Assembly (NCBI GenBank): GCA_022791575.1
Contig: JAAVZI010000002.1
Location: 1-64,000, forward strand
Direction of reading: 5' to 3'
Length of the DNA: 64,000 bases
Origin: Lachnospiraceae bacterium
Lineage (GTDB): Bacteria; Bacillota; Clostridia; Lachnospirales; Lachnospiraceae
In this document: piece after piece, positions 1 to 8,206 of the stretch
Position numbering within the stretch: position 1 is the first letter of the stretch
Layout of the letters: every line of letters starts with the position of its first letter
Made by a program: the position numbers and the translations under genes
The notes under the pieces: generated by a model
What the model saw: only the letters and a program-made list of their open reading frames with translations
Told to the model about the DNA's origin: nothing
The model's database searches: none

Positions 1-164
1 ACCAGATTTTAGGCAAAACATACAAAAACAGAGCGAATTTAATGCTGACACCAGGACTCCTCCCACTTCGTGGGTCCCTCCTCATGTCCAATCAACGTTT
101 TTGAGCGGCGTTTTTGTATGTTTTGTCTAAAATCGTCGCTTCTAATAAGACTTTCGCGATCACA
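1..164 (+). repeat. Palindromic repeat copy A (long form, 5' end outside window)
   Basis: Left and right arms of the central stem are visible: AAAACATACAAAAAC near 15-30 pairs with GTTTTTGTATGTTTT near 110-125. Between them lies the roughly 51-bp GC-rich insert with the hairpin CCCAC-TTC-GTGGG (62-74). The left terminus would lie before base 1, so the copy is cut by the window edge. Its right side (CGTCGCTT...ACTTTCGCGAT) decays just before copy B. Same orientation as copies D, E, G, I and J. Confidence 0.8.
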
Positions 165-178
165 ATATCAGGTAATCG

Positions 179-318
179 ATCATTGCGAAAGTCGCATACA
201 AGGCGACGAGTTTGAACAATCGATACAAAAATTCCGCTCAAAAACGTTTTGAATTCGCTCCATTTTTGTATCGATTGCCCAAACTCTGACAGTAAAATAA
301 GAGTTTTGCAAATGCCTA
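179..318 (-). repeat. Palindromic repeat copy B (short form) with imperfect target duplication
   Basis: The central stem is AATCGATACAAAAAT / ATTTTTGTATCGATT, perfectly paired although the variable CG pair differs from copy A. The termini are CATTGCGAAAGT on the left and TTTTGCAAATGCCTA on the right. The 14 bases before it (165-178, ATATCAGGTAATCG) match the 14 starting at its last base (318-331, ATATCAAGTAATTG) at 12 positions, like an eroded target-site duplication. Reverse orientation relative to copy A. Confidence 0.8.
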
Positions 319-336
319 TATCAAGTAATTGAAAGC

Positions 337-903
337 TCAGGTATTGGGAACGAAAAAAGCAGACAGATCTACATGTTCCAGGGTCAGCAGCTTTATTTTT
401 TTATCGATGCCGCTGGCGTAGCCGGTCAGGCTTCCATTACTCCCAACAACCCTGTGGCAGGGGATAATCAGGGAACAGGGATTGTGGGCAACTGCGTTGC
501 CGACTGCTTGGGCTGACATACTTTTTCGTCCCAGCTTTTCTGCCATCTGTTTTGCAATGTCTTGATAAGTGATAGTCTGGCCATAGGGAATTGCAAGCAT
601 AATTTCCCATACCGACCGTCGGAATGATGTGGCGTCCATAGATAACGGCGGAGTGAAATCTGGTACTTTGCCGCTGAAATATAGATCCAGCCATTGCTTG
701 GTCTGCTGCAGGACTGGCAGCTGACTTGATTTGTGAGCCATTTCCTTTTGTGGCAATTCACTCAGAGCAGAAATAGAAGCGATATTTGGCATTTGTCCAA
801 AATATTTCTGCCCGTCAAACCATAACCCGGCCAGAGCTTTTTCATGAGCGGCCAGTGTGATTTTGCCGAGCGGGCACTCGTAATAGTCTATTGTAATGTC
901 CAT
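337..903 (-). CDS. ogt: Methylated-DNA--protein-cysteine S-methyltransferase
   Basis: Suicide DNA repair enzyme that moves the alkyl group from O6-alkylguanine (or O4-alkylthymine) to its own cysteine. The 188-residue protein carries the family active site IIPCHRVVG, with the acceptor Cys at about residue 149. It also has the preceding helix-turn-helix segment (IPYGQTITYQDIA..., AQAVGNAVAHNP) that binds DNA and flips the base. I chose the ATG at 903 because GGAGGT lies a few bases upstream; a longer frame with a TTG start to 972 has no comparable site. It stands alone, with no ada-type regulatory domain. It cannot be told from sequence whether it prefers methyl or larger alkyl groups. Confidence 0.93.
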   Translation of the reverse strand: MDITIDYYECPLGKITLAAHEKALAGLWFDGQKYFGQMPNIASISALSELPQKEMAHKSSQLPVLQQTKQWLDLYFSGKVPDFTPPLSMDATSFRRSVWEIMLAIPYGQTITYQDIAKQMAEKLGRKSMSAQAVGNAVAHNPCSLIIPCHRVVGSNGSLTGYASGIDKKIKLLTLEHVDLSAFFVPNT

Positions 904-1112
904 GTTTGACCTCCGAACTAAAATGTATGATGGCTGAATTCCATTTTTTATTATACGATAATTCCTGAACAAAATCCATTTTTATTTTCATCAATAAAGA
1001 GATTAGATTTTTAATAGTTTTTGCTTTGATATAGAAATAAATTTGTAATATATTATTTAAAAACTATTTTATTAGTTAGTTTTTCAGAAAAACCCGCTTT
1101 AGGAACGATTGA

Positions 1113-3344
1113 TCAGAGAGGGGCTTTTAAAAAACCTGCATTTTGTGGGACATGGTAAAATAAATATTCAGAGATGACTCCATCATTACTTTCTGAATTT
1201 TTACGGTGCCAGGTAAAATACTTGTAATAATTTTCCGGCAGATCCATTTTTCTTTTCCCGGGAAGATATACACGGAATTCATCCATGTTGTTAAAATAAT
1301 TTGTTGTAATAATCTTATATTCAGATTCAAATCGGACGTCTCCAGGCGTTTTTTCATTTTTTACATCCTTACATTTCATACTGTATTCATAGGGACCAAT
1401 TTTAGTAAGCTCTGAAAATCTGCCGCTGCAGATACATTCTTCATATACTTTATATTCGTTTTCATCACCGATATAAGCAGAGGCTCTTCCAAGAAAACTT
1501 CCATCTGGCATTATTTGCAGAGTTACATAATTATCATACATATCACAGTAAAGTTTTTGGTCGCCAATATCAGCAAAAACCAACTGCTCATTATCTTTGT
1601 AGTTTTTTTGTAATTCCATTATTTCTGCAGGTGATAAAGTTGGTTCTGGTGTTGGCTGTGGAGGAGTATCATTATATTGTAAAAAATTTTCCTCAAATAT
1701 GCTGTCGTCTTCTACATCATACAATACGTAATAATTATTAATTTCATTGTGGTTTTGCATTTCGCTAAATACCAGCCGACCGGGAATTTCGCTGCATAAA
1801 ATTCCTGGAAGATATAAAGTGATTTCACTGGCGTTTTCAAAGCCACATGACTCTGCGGTAATATATCTGATTTCATTGCTGATTTTTTCTTCTCCAGGTG
1901 TTCCTTCAGCTTCAAAGGATACACACTGCATTTGGTATTCATAGGGGCCGGTTTTCTTTAAATCGGAAAATTGGCCATTAAAGTAACGGATATATGATGT
2001 ACCGCGTGGGTACAGGTAGTTGCTGTTAGTATCTCCAGCCTTGTAGTACCCGGAAAAGCTGCCGTCTGCTTCGATGGAAAGTACTGTACGCCAAGCCCCT
2101 ACACCGCTTCCGTGCCAGAATTCAATACCCTCCAGATCAGAAAATGTTAAATTATCAATATCCGGGTAATGAATTTCCGGCCTGTCCGATTCCGGCATTT
2201 GACTGGAAACGGGTTTCGTCGTTGGTCTGGCAGTTTGCACAGGCTTTGGACTGTCTGGCTTGGGGCTGGGCAGCACTGCGGCTTCTTTTATGGGAGTTTC
2301 TTCTTGCTTGTCTGTGGAGGCAGGGTCAGACAGCAGAGTTAGAAATGATAGTGTAATTACAGAAATCGTCAGCACAATCCCCAAAATCCGTGGCTTTTTA
2401 TAGCGAAGTACATTTTTAATCCGTTCCTTTACACCTTGTTCGCCAAAGGCAAGCGGACCACCGTTGAAAAATGTTCTGCCGCAGGCAAGTGACAGCAGGG
2501 ATGTCGAATAGTCCTGTTTAATTTTATGGCCCAGTTTCTTTAATACCGCCTCGTCACACGACATTTCCATATCTTTATCCATACAGAAAAATGCCAGCCA
2601 GACCAGAGGATTAAACCAATGAATACACAATAATAGAAATGCCAGCGGTTTTACAAGATAATCCCGCCGCCGGATATGTACGCGTTCATGCTCCAGAATA
2701 TAGGGGATTTCTTCTGCGGTTAATCCAACAGGCAAATAAATGCGGGGATGGATGATACCGAATACCAGCGGCGTCTCCAGCTGCGGTACGATGGCATACC
2801 CCTCCTTCTGTTCCAATATCCGCAGCTTCTTTCGCAGATTATAGGAGGAAAGAAAGGAGTATCCCAGCAAACCTAAGATGCCAGCCATCCAGATTCCAAA
2901 TAGGTAAAGCCAGAAATATGGCATAGAAGCGGAGGGTGCTTGCTGTGTGGATTCCTCTTCATTCTCCGGTATATTTCTGCCAGCTTGTACCGTTGTTTTT
3001 TTATTGCGTTTGCCGAATTCGCTTGTTTCTGTATTTGTGGGAGCAGTATCTTCGCCCCTATGTTCCGTTTCTGTTTCCGGCCTTTTGACCCATGTAAATT
3101 CCTGCCTTTCCTGGCTGGTTTCAATGGCATTGTTTGTGATTTGAAAGACACTGAACGGACTTTCGAAGGAAATCGGACACGCCAGTCGGAACCACACAAG
3201 TGACCATAGGACATAGGAGAAAATTTTTGGCTGCCTTTTCAACAGCAGACGAACCAGAAGCACCGCCAGAATGCAGCAGCTTCCGACCAGGTTCATATGA
3301 AAGATTCGCAGAACCATCTGCTCTATCCAAAAAACATGGTCCAT
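1113..3344 (-). CDS. BlaR1/MecR1-type M56 membrane metallopeptidase with duplicated extracellular domain
   Basis: Membrane sensor-protease of the BlaR1 family, which on signal leads to cleavage of the partner BlaI repressor. The N-terminal part has hydrophobic segments (about 15-35, 42-58, 143-165, 232-252). A zinc-binding HERVH motif lies at about 219-223, followed by a helix with ESCDE-like MSCDEAVLKK, both typical of peptidase M56. A last membrane helix near 315-335 leads into a Pro/Ser-rich linker. The C-terminal half is not the penicillin-binding domain of BlaR1: I see no SxxK/KTG set. It holds two related modules of about 120 residues, each with PDGSF or ADGSF, GPYEYxM and a late YLPG. 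Signal unknown. The start overlaps the blaI stop by one base, so the two are co-translated. Confidence 0.85.
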   Translation of the reverse strand: MDHVFWIEQMVLRIFHMNLVGSCCILAVLLVRLLLKRQPKIFSYVLWSLVWFRLACPISFESPFSVFQITNNAIETSQERQEFTWVKRPETETEHRGEDTAPTNTETSEFGKRNKKTTVQAGRNIPENEEESTQQAPSASMPYFWLYLFGIWMAGILGLLGYSFLSSYNLRKKLRILEQKEGYAIVPQLETPLVFGIIHPRIYLPVGLTAEEIPYILEHERVHIRRRDYLVKPLAFLLLCIHWFNPLVWLAFFCMDKDMEMSCDEAVLKKLGHKIKQDYSTSLLSLACGRTFFNGGPLAFGEQGVKERIKNVLRYKKPRILGIVLTISVITLSFLTLLSDPASTDKQEETPIKEAAVLPSPKPDSPKPVQTARPTTKPVSSQMPESDRPEIHYPDIDNLTFSDLEGIEFWHGSGVGAWRTVLSIEADGSFSGYYKAGDTNSNYLYPRGTSYIRYFNGQFSDLKKTGPYEYQMQCVSFEAEGTPGEEKISNEIRYITAESCGFENASEITLYLPGILCSEIPGRLVFSEMQNHNEINNYYVLYDVEDDSIFEENFLQYNDTPPQPTPEPTLSPAEIMELQKNYKDNEQLVFADIGDQKLYCDMYDNYVTLQIMPDGSFLGRASAYIGDENEYKVYEECICSGRFSELTKIGPYEYSMKCKDVKNEKTPGDVRFESEYKIITTNYFNNMDEFRVYLPGKRKMDLPENYYKYFTWHRKNSESNDGVISEYLFYHVPQNAGFLKAPL

Positions 3345-3709
3345 TATTCCACCTCCCGGTAACTGTCAATCAGCTTTTTAATCTCCTCCGCTTGTTTTTC
3401 TGATAACTTTTTATTCCCCATAAATGCCGTAATAAATCCCGGAAGGGAACCTCCGAACGATTTTTCAACAAAATCTCTGGTTTTGCCACTTGCGAATTCC
3501 TCACGGGATACCAGTGACGTCACAATTGCATTATGATTCTGAAAGATTCCCCGGCTGCATAATTTCTTCAATACCGTATAGGTTGTCGATTTCTTCCAGT
3601 TCAGTTTTTCTTCACACAGCTTTACCAATTCCGGGGAACTGATCGGCTCATGGTCCCAGACGATATCCGCAAATAAAGCTTCCTTTTCTGCAAGTTTATA
3701 ATCCTTCAT
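3344..3709 (-). CDS. BlaI/MecI/CopY-family transcriptional repressor
   Basis: Winged-helix repressor of 121 residues, the usual family length. The sequence shows the N-terminal DNA-binding pattern (LAEKEALFADIVWDHEPISSPELVKLCEEKLNWKKSTTYTVLKKLCSRGIF) followed by the region where BlaI proteins dimerise and are cleaved. GGAG stands just upstream of the ATG. It is the first gene of a two-gene operon with the M56 peptidase, and two perfect 17-bp dyads sit in its promoter (see 3841-3889), so it probably represses itself and is relieved by the sensor. No beta-lactamase gene is nearby, so the regulated output is unknown. Confidence 0.92.
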   Translation of the reverse strand: MKDYKLAEKEALFADIVWDHEPISSPELVKLCEEKLNWKKSTTYTVLKKLCSRGIFQNHNAIVTSLVSREEFASGKTRDFVEKSFGGSLPGFITAFMGNKKLSEKQAEEIKKLIDSYREVE

Positions 3710-3840
3710 TTTACATTTCTCCTCTCTTTCTTTGGTTTATTTCCTGTATGGAACACGATTATACCAGATCAGATGTAGTCGGCATACGGGGCGGCTGCGC
3801 AGGTCTGACAATGAAGCTATAGTTTGCAGGCAACTTTTAG

Positions 3841-3857
3841 GTCTATAAGTAATAGAC
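3841..3857. promoter_or_regulatory. Operator dyad 1 for the BlaI-type repressor
   Basis: GTCTATAAGTAATAGAC is an inverted repeat with 6-bp half sites (GTCTAT/ATAGAC) around 5 bases. It lies downstream of the predicted -10 of the minus-strand blaI promoter. A second dyad with identical half sites is centred 32 bp away, about three helical turns, on the same DNA face. Assignment to this repressor is by position. Confidence 0.75.
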
Positions 3858-3871
3858 TACATCTTTTCTTT

Positions 3872-3900
3872 AGTCTATCATTTATAGACCATTCTGTCAA
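3872..3900 (-). promoter_or_regulatory. blaI promoter with operator dyad 2 (3873-3889)
   Basis: On the minus strand TTGACA (3900-3895) is followed after 17 bases by TAGACT (3877-3872), a reasonable housekeeping promoter. The dyad GTCTATCATTTATAGAC (3873-3889) fills the spacer and overlaps the -10, so a bound repressor would block RNA polymerase directly. Confidence 0.7.
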
Positions 3901-4009
3901 GGAGCAATTATGAGAAAGTTATTTTTGTTATTGTTTCTTATGTTATTTGTTATTCTATTTTAATAAAGTAAAAATAATTAGATGATTTATAATATATTAA
4001 CAAAAAATA

Positions 4010-4038
4010 TAGTCAATCTTATCAGATTATGTTATAAT
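4010..4038 (+). promoter_or_regulatory. Putative promoter of the AT-rich two-gene island
   Basis: TAGTCA (4010-4015) and a perfect TATAAT (4033-4038) are 17 bases apart, about 105 bp before the first gene. The region 3901-4143 is otherwise AT-rich and holds no gene that I can see. Confidence 0.45.
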
Positions 4039-4143
4039 TTATATACTCAAGGTGAAAGCTAAGGATTTTGGCAAGTGAAAATTTTGAAATGTAACTGTAA
4101 AAGTAAATAAGTATTATAAATATTTGTAGGAGTACATAAAATT

Positions 4144-5166
4144 ATGGATATTAGAATATATGATGTGCAATATGATGATGTAATAAAAAGTTATTATTTA
4201 ACAGCTGGTATCAATTATAAATATGCATTAAATAAATTGGTGCCGTTGATTGATAAATTAGAATTTCAGCGAAATCCTCTTCGGGCTTCTTTTTATAAAC
4301 GATTGGAAGAGGATATACAGTCTGGTTGCATTATGCCGAATATTACAGTTGCAATTAAAATTAATAGAAAGCCATCGAATAAAGAAGAAATTACGGAACA
4401 ATATCTGGATGATAATATGAAAAATGCATTTATCTTAGATGGGATTCAGAGATTAAATACGTTAAATCGAATAGATAGAACCAAACTTGATCTGTGCCGG
4501 ACTTTGTATTGTAATATATTGATTAGTGACTCTATGGATCGGCTCTTATATAGAATGATTACCTTAAATAATGGACAAAAACCCATGTCAGCACGGCATC
4601 AGATTGAGATTTTAGCAGGAAATATTTTTGATTTTGAATCCTTGCCGATTTTAGGGGTGACGGAGAAAGAAAAGAAAATAAGAAAGAGAAAAGATGAGGA
4701 AAATATGAATAAGGAAAGCCTCATTAAAGGGTATCTGGCATATATCAGTAATTCCATTAATATTGATAATCAGAAGATTATAGAAGAAAAGATGAACGAA
4801 TTAATTGCTGATAAGATTCTAAATTCAAATATAGCAGATAAAAATGGAGAGTTTCAAGATGTAATTAATTTTATATCTAAAATGTTGGATGATGATTATT
4901 TAAATACGTGGTTTAAAATTGTTAATAATTTCATTGGTTTTTCTGCAGCTATGAATCTCGTTTTTACTCAAATTCAAATGAAAGAAAAAAATGATTTGAG
5001 AAATAGTATCGAATTATTTGAAGAAGTATTTTCTGCAATTGATGTATCTAAAGTTAAACTTGGATTAGCAAGAAGAAGAATGGTTAAATTTTATTTTGAA
5101 AATTATATAGAATTTTCAGAATATGGATATTCTGAATTGCTTGATATTATTTCACAGGAGTTGTAA
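4144..5166 (+). CDS. Unknown protein with DGQHR/ParB-like motif, first gene of AT-rich pair
   Basis: I do not recognise a named gene. The 340-residue protein has PNITVAIKIN at about 65-74, then FILDGIQRLNTL at 96-107, then ITLNNGQKPMSARHQIEI at 139-156. This order (a beta strand, a DGxxRL motif, then a strand leading into N-N-G) resembles the ParB/sulfiredoxin-like fold of the DGQHR (DndB-like) and DUF262 (GmrS-like) proteins found in DNA-modification and defence loci; that is an inference from short motifs. The rest is helical and Lys/Glu-rich with no membrane segment. GGAG lies 11 bases before the ATG. Codons are strongly AT-ending compared with flanking genes. The next gene starts one base after the stop. 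Confidence 0.6.
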   Translation: MDIRIYDVQYDDVIKSYYLTAGINYKYALNKLVPLIDKLEFQRNPLRASFYKRLEEDIQSGCIMPNITVAIKINRKPSNKEEITEQYLDDNMKNAFILDGIQRLNTLNRIDRTKLDLCRTLYCNILISDSMDRLLYRMITLNNGQKPMSARHQIEILAGNIFDFESLPILGVTEKEKKIRKRKDEENMNKESLIKGYLAYISNSINIDNQKIIEEKMNELIADKILNSNIADKNGEFQDVINFISKMLDDDYLNTWFKIVNNFIGFSAAMNLVFTQIQMKEKNDLRNSIELFEEVFSAIDVSKVKLGLARRRMVKFYFENYIEFSEYGYSELLDIISQEL

Positions 5167-5167
5167 T

Positions 5168-6070
5168 ATGGGGTTGGTACAAAAGGGAATATTTATATAT
5201 GAGGATCAATTATCAGAGATAAATGAAGCAGCATTGCCAGCAGAATTAAAAATATCAGAAAGAGCATCTAATGAAGCAGTATTAATTCGATTATTATGTG
5301 GAACTTTGAATATTCATTACTTTTGTGGAGAACAAGAGATATGGACGGAACAGAAGATAAATTATTCAATACCCGGAAATATAGTAAATGATATTTTTAA
5401 AAATAAAATAATAAAAGAGTTTTTTTCATTCGAACATTATAGAAAAATAGAGAAGAGCAGTATTGATAAATATTTAAATTTTAATCGGAGAAACCATTTT
5501 ATTCATGAAGAACTGCTTTCAGAATTGACCAATGCAATCATATGGCTGAAAGATTCACCAATAGAATCTTTTGTGCATATTTATCGAACATTAGAATTTA
5601 TCAGTTATTCTTTTCCTCTTATTTATGCATCGAAATTAATGGATTATAGAGGTTCCTATGAAAAATTGAAAAAATTTATGAGCGGCGATTCGGATGGAGA
5701 ATTAAAATTTTTAAAGACATTTTTAAAGGAACTATTTAAAAATAATATTTTATTTGAGTATGAATTTGACATTCTTTTTATGAGTGATAACCTAGATCTC
5801 ATTCAAGGAGAGTTACAGAGAGTGATTCCAAATAATTATTATATTTTCGAGGGAGATACAATGAAGATTCGATTTGCAAATGTAGCTGATCTTCTTATCA
5901 CGTTGAAAAACAGATATTTTCATATGCTGGTTGGAAAGGGAACAGAAAATTTTTATGATATTCGATATGATAAAAGAGAATTATTTTATGCTGTAAATCC
6001 TATATTTATTAATTGGCTAACAATGATTTATAAAGAAATAGTTATTTATTCTGTTGGGATTATGATATAA
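5168..6070 (+). CDS. Unknown protein with HEPN-like motifs, second gene of AT-rich pair
   Basis: Not recognised by name. The start is the ATG at 5168 (protein MGLVQKGIF...), with AGGAG just before it and one base after the previous stop, so it is translationally coupled. It is 300 residues and soluble. R-N-H-F-I-H at 108-113 fits the R-[N/D/H]-x3-H pattern of HEPN ribonucleases, and a second KNRYFHM at 247-253 resembles the RN-x-x-H helix of Apea-type HEPN proteins. Both motifs sit in predicted helices. These motifs are short and could be chance. AT-rich codon use matches its partner. If HEPN-like, the pair could be a toxin/effector with a nuclease or sensor partner. Confidence 0.55.
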   Translation: MGLVQKGIFIYEDQLSEINEAALPAELKISERASNEAVLIRLLCGTLNIHYFCGEQEIWTEQKINYSIPGNIVNDIFKNKIIKEFFSFEHYRKIEKSSIDKYLNFNRRNHFIHEELLSELTNAIIWLKDSPIESFVHIYRTLEFISYSFPLIYASKLMDYRGSYEKLKKFMSGDSDGELKFLKTFLKELFKNNILFEYEFDILFMSDNLDLIQGELQRVIPNNYYIFEGDTMKIRFANVADLLITLKNRYFHMLVGKGTENFYDIRYDKRELFYAVNPIFINWLTMIYKEIVIYSVGIMI

Positions 6071-6216
6071 TACAATAATACATTATGCATAATCTCACCT
6101 TCATAAATACAAGTGTTATATTGAATATTTATGATTTGATAATTAGGATTTTTAATAAAAGCATTCAAATCAGATTCAAGATATGAAAGTATTGTATTTG
6201 AAAAAAGTTTAAACAT
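6046..6216 (-). CDS. Small Cse60-like (DUF2758-type) protein
   Basis: A 56-residue protein whose layout (LESDLNAFIKN...IINIQYNT...GEIMHNVLLYYI) matches the Cse60/DUF2758 small proteins, which keep an L..D.N.FL..., I.DIQYS and MHSALI.Y skeleton. The role of that family is unclear; some members are expressed in sporulation. I chose the ATG at 6216 because GGAGG lies 6 bases upstream on the minus strand. It converges on and overlaps the end of the HEPN-like gene by 25 bp and shares its AT-rich composition. Confidence 0.6.
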   Translation of the reverse strand: MFKLFSNTILSYLESDLNAFIKNPNYQIINIQYNTCIYEGEIMHNVLLYYIIIPTE

Positions 6217-6300
6217 ATAGAGCCTCCTTTTTTTATTATATGATGTTAAAATAAATTTATTCATAAAAGGATCAGGAGGAACAATCTGTCAGTCGCATTT

Positions 6301-6325
6301 CTATTTTTAGGCAAGCTAAAAATAG
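6301..6325. other. Perfect 10-bp hairpin upstream of galT
   Basis: CTATTTTTAG-GCAAG-CTAAAAATAG forms a perfect stem with a 5-base loop, 59 bp before the galT start. There is no T tract after it on the plus strand, so it is not a classic terminator. It could be a leader hairpin or an operator dyad. Confidence 0.5.
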
Positions 6326-6383
6326 CTCAAATAGCAATCCAAACTATATATAATAAAAATCAGAAAACAGGGAGGTCAAATGC

Positions 6384-7868
6384 ATGATCAATCAACTGAT
6401 TACAGAACTAGTAACCTACGGACTCCAAAACAATCTCATACACCCCGACGATCAAGTCTACGTCACCAATCGGCTTTTGGAGCTGTTTGAAGTCATGGAA
6501 TACAAGGAAGAACCGGCAGCCCCCAGAGAAATCTCCATAATATTAGAAGAAATGCTGGCCTATGCATTCGAGCACGGCATTCTAAAAGAGGACACGATCA
6601 CAGCTAAAGACTTATTCGACACAAAAATCATGGGCATTCTCACCCCGCCGCCATCTGTAGTGCGCAAGACATTTGCGGAAAAATACCAGTCCTCACCCAA
6701 AGAAGCCACTGACTATTACTATGCGTTCAGCCAGGCCACCAATTACATCCGCCGCGACCGCATTGCCAAGGATGAAAAATGGGTGACCGACACCGAATTC
6801 GGTCCGATTGACATCACGATCAATCTCTCCAAACCAGAGAAAGATCCAAGAGACATTGCCAGAGCCGGTCAGGCCAAGAAGTCCGGCTATCCAAGCTGCC
6901 TGTTGTGTATGGAAAATGAAGGCTACGCGGGACATTTCTCCCATCCGGCCAGGCAGAACCACCGCATTGTCCCTATTACCTTAGGGAACGAGCAGTACTA
7001 CCTGCAATACTCCCCCTACGTATATTACAACGAGCACTGCATCATTCTCAACGAAGCACATATACCAATGAAAATTGACAAAGTTGTATTTACAAAGCTG
7101 CTGGATTTCGTGCGTCTATTCCCCCATTATACGGCCGGTTCCAATGCCGATCTTCCCATTGTCGGCGGCTCTATCCTCAGCCACGACCATTTTCAGGGCG
7201 GCGGCTATGTCTTTGCTATGGCAAAAGCAGGCTATGAGCACACCTTTTCACTGAAAGGCTATGAGGATCTGACGGCCGGAATTATCAAATGGCCCATGTC
7301 CGTGATCCGTCTGCAGGGAGAAGACCCAGCTCGTATCGCCCAGGCAGCCGACCACATTCTGGAATGCTGGCGCGGATACACCGACGAAGAGGCATATATT
7401 TACAGTGAAACCGCTGGAGAGAAGCACAATACCATTACGCCGATTGCTCGTATGCATGGAGAGCTGTTTGAACTGGATCTGGTGCTGCGCAATAATATCA
7501 CCACCGAGGAAAGTCCCTGGGGCCTCTATCATCCGGCGGCTCAGTACCACCATATCAAAAAGGAAAACATCGGCTTAATTGAGGTGATGGGTCTGGCCGT
7601 GCTTCCGGCTAGGTTGAAAAAGGAAATGGCCGTGCTGGAGGAGGCGATTTTAAACGGCCGGGATCTGCGCGCCGACGAGATGACCGAAAAGCACGCCGAC
7701 TGGGCTGAAGAGTGGCAGCAGCGCTGCGAGGTTACGCCTGAAAACATCCATTCCATTGTCCAGGAAGAAATTGGCCGCGTATTTGTAAAAGTGCTGGAGT
7801 GCGCCGGCGTCTACAAACGCACCGAAGAGGGTCAGCAAGCGTTTCGTCGGTTCCTGGAGGCGCTGTAA
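6384..7868 (+). CDS. galT: UDP-glucose--hexose-1-phosphate uridylyltransferase (Firmicutes GalT type)
   Basis: Leloir-pathway enzyme that swaps UMP between UDP-glucose and galactose 1-phosphate. At 494 residues it is the long Gram-positive class, not the about 350-residue E. coli type. Family landmarks are visible: the N-terminal helical domain, NYIRRDRI, GYPSCLLCMENEGYAGH, the nucleotidyl-transfer GGSILSHDHFQGGGY near 255-269 and ITPIARM. GGGAGG precedes the start; a second ATG lies a few bases upstream in another frame. No galK or galE is adjacent. Codons favour C in third position, unlike the AT-rich island just upstream, which suggests high expression or a different origin. Confidence 0.93.
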   Translation: MINQLITELVTYGLQNNLIHPDDQVYVTNRLLELFEVMEYKEEPAAPREISIILEEMLAYAFEHGILKEDTITAKDLFDTKIMGILTPPPSVVRKTFAEKYQSSPKEATDYYYAFSQATNYIRRDRIAKDEKWVTDTEFGPIDITINLSKPEKDPRDIARAGQAKKSGYPSCLLCMENEGYAGHFSHPARQNHRIVPITLGNEQYYLQYSPYVYYNEHCIILNEAHIPMKIDKVVFTKLLDFVRLFPHYTAGSNADLPIVGGSILSHDHFQGGGYVFAMAKAGYEHTFSLKGYEDLTAGIIKWPMSVIRLQGEDPARIAQAADHILECWRGYTDEEAYIYSETAGEKHNTITPIARMHGELFELDLVLRNNITTEESPWGLYHPAAQYHHIKKENIGLIEVMGLAVLPARLKKEMAVLEEAILNGRDLRADEMTEKHADWAEEWQQRCEVTPENIHSIVQEEIGRVFVKVLECAGVYKRTEEGQQAFRRFLEAL

Positions 7869-7878
7869 GGACATGTAA

Positions 7879-8181
7879 CCGCCGAGTAATCATATATGCG
7901 GCACACGCAGTCAGCCGTCTGTTCAATCGGATCAAACCGATAATCCCGATATCGCAGATAAATATCCTTATAGACGGGTCCGTGTCCCTACGCCTGACAA
8001 TTTTCTGCAAAGAGGAATTCTCTATAAAATGCATAATAAAATCCCTGAATATAGTAAAGCGCTTTCTGCAGCGCAAGGGGGGATGTCCTCGCAGCGGCTG
8101 AGCAGATATGGAATCACCGAATCGATGCGGATTTTAGAGGATTTGTCAAGAAAAATGTATCAATTAGTGCATAAAATATAA
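7879..8181 (+). pseudogene. Probable remnant of an unknown gene after galT
   Basis: A 100-codon open frame runs from just after a TAA at 7876 to a TAA at 8179. Its product reads like a real polar protein end (YPYRRVRVPTPDN, MHNKIPEYSKALSAA, ESMRILEDLSRKMYQLVHKI). There is no start codon in the first half: the first ATG in frame is at 8029, giving only 50 residues with a weak AGAGGA 12 bases ahead. Either it is a 3' remnant of a gene lost by deletion or a short gene of 50 residues. I recognise no family. Confidence 0.35.
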
Positions 8182-8206
8182 TCAATAAAAATTATATCTG
8201 GATATA

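Noticed and set aside
70-252. Open frame of 60 codons on the plus strand
   Set aside because: It lies across repeat copies A and B, has no ribosome site and no protein-like conservation.
1-330. Possible CRISPR array from repeated motifs at the window start
   Set aside because: Only two palindromic units with no regular spacers; they belong to the dispersed repeat family.
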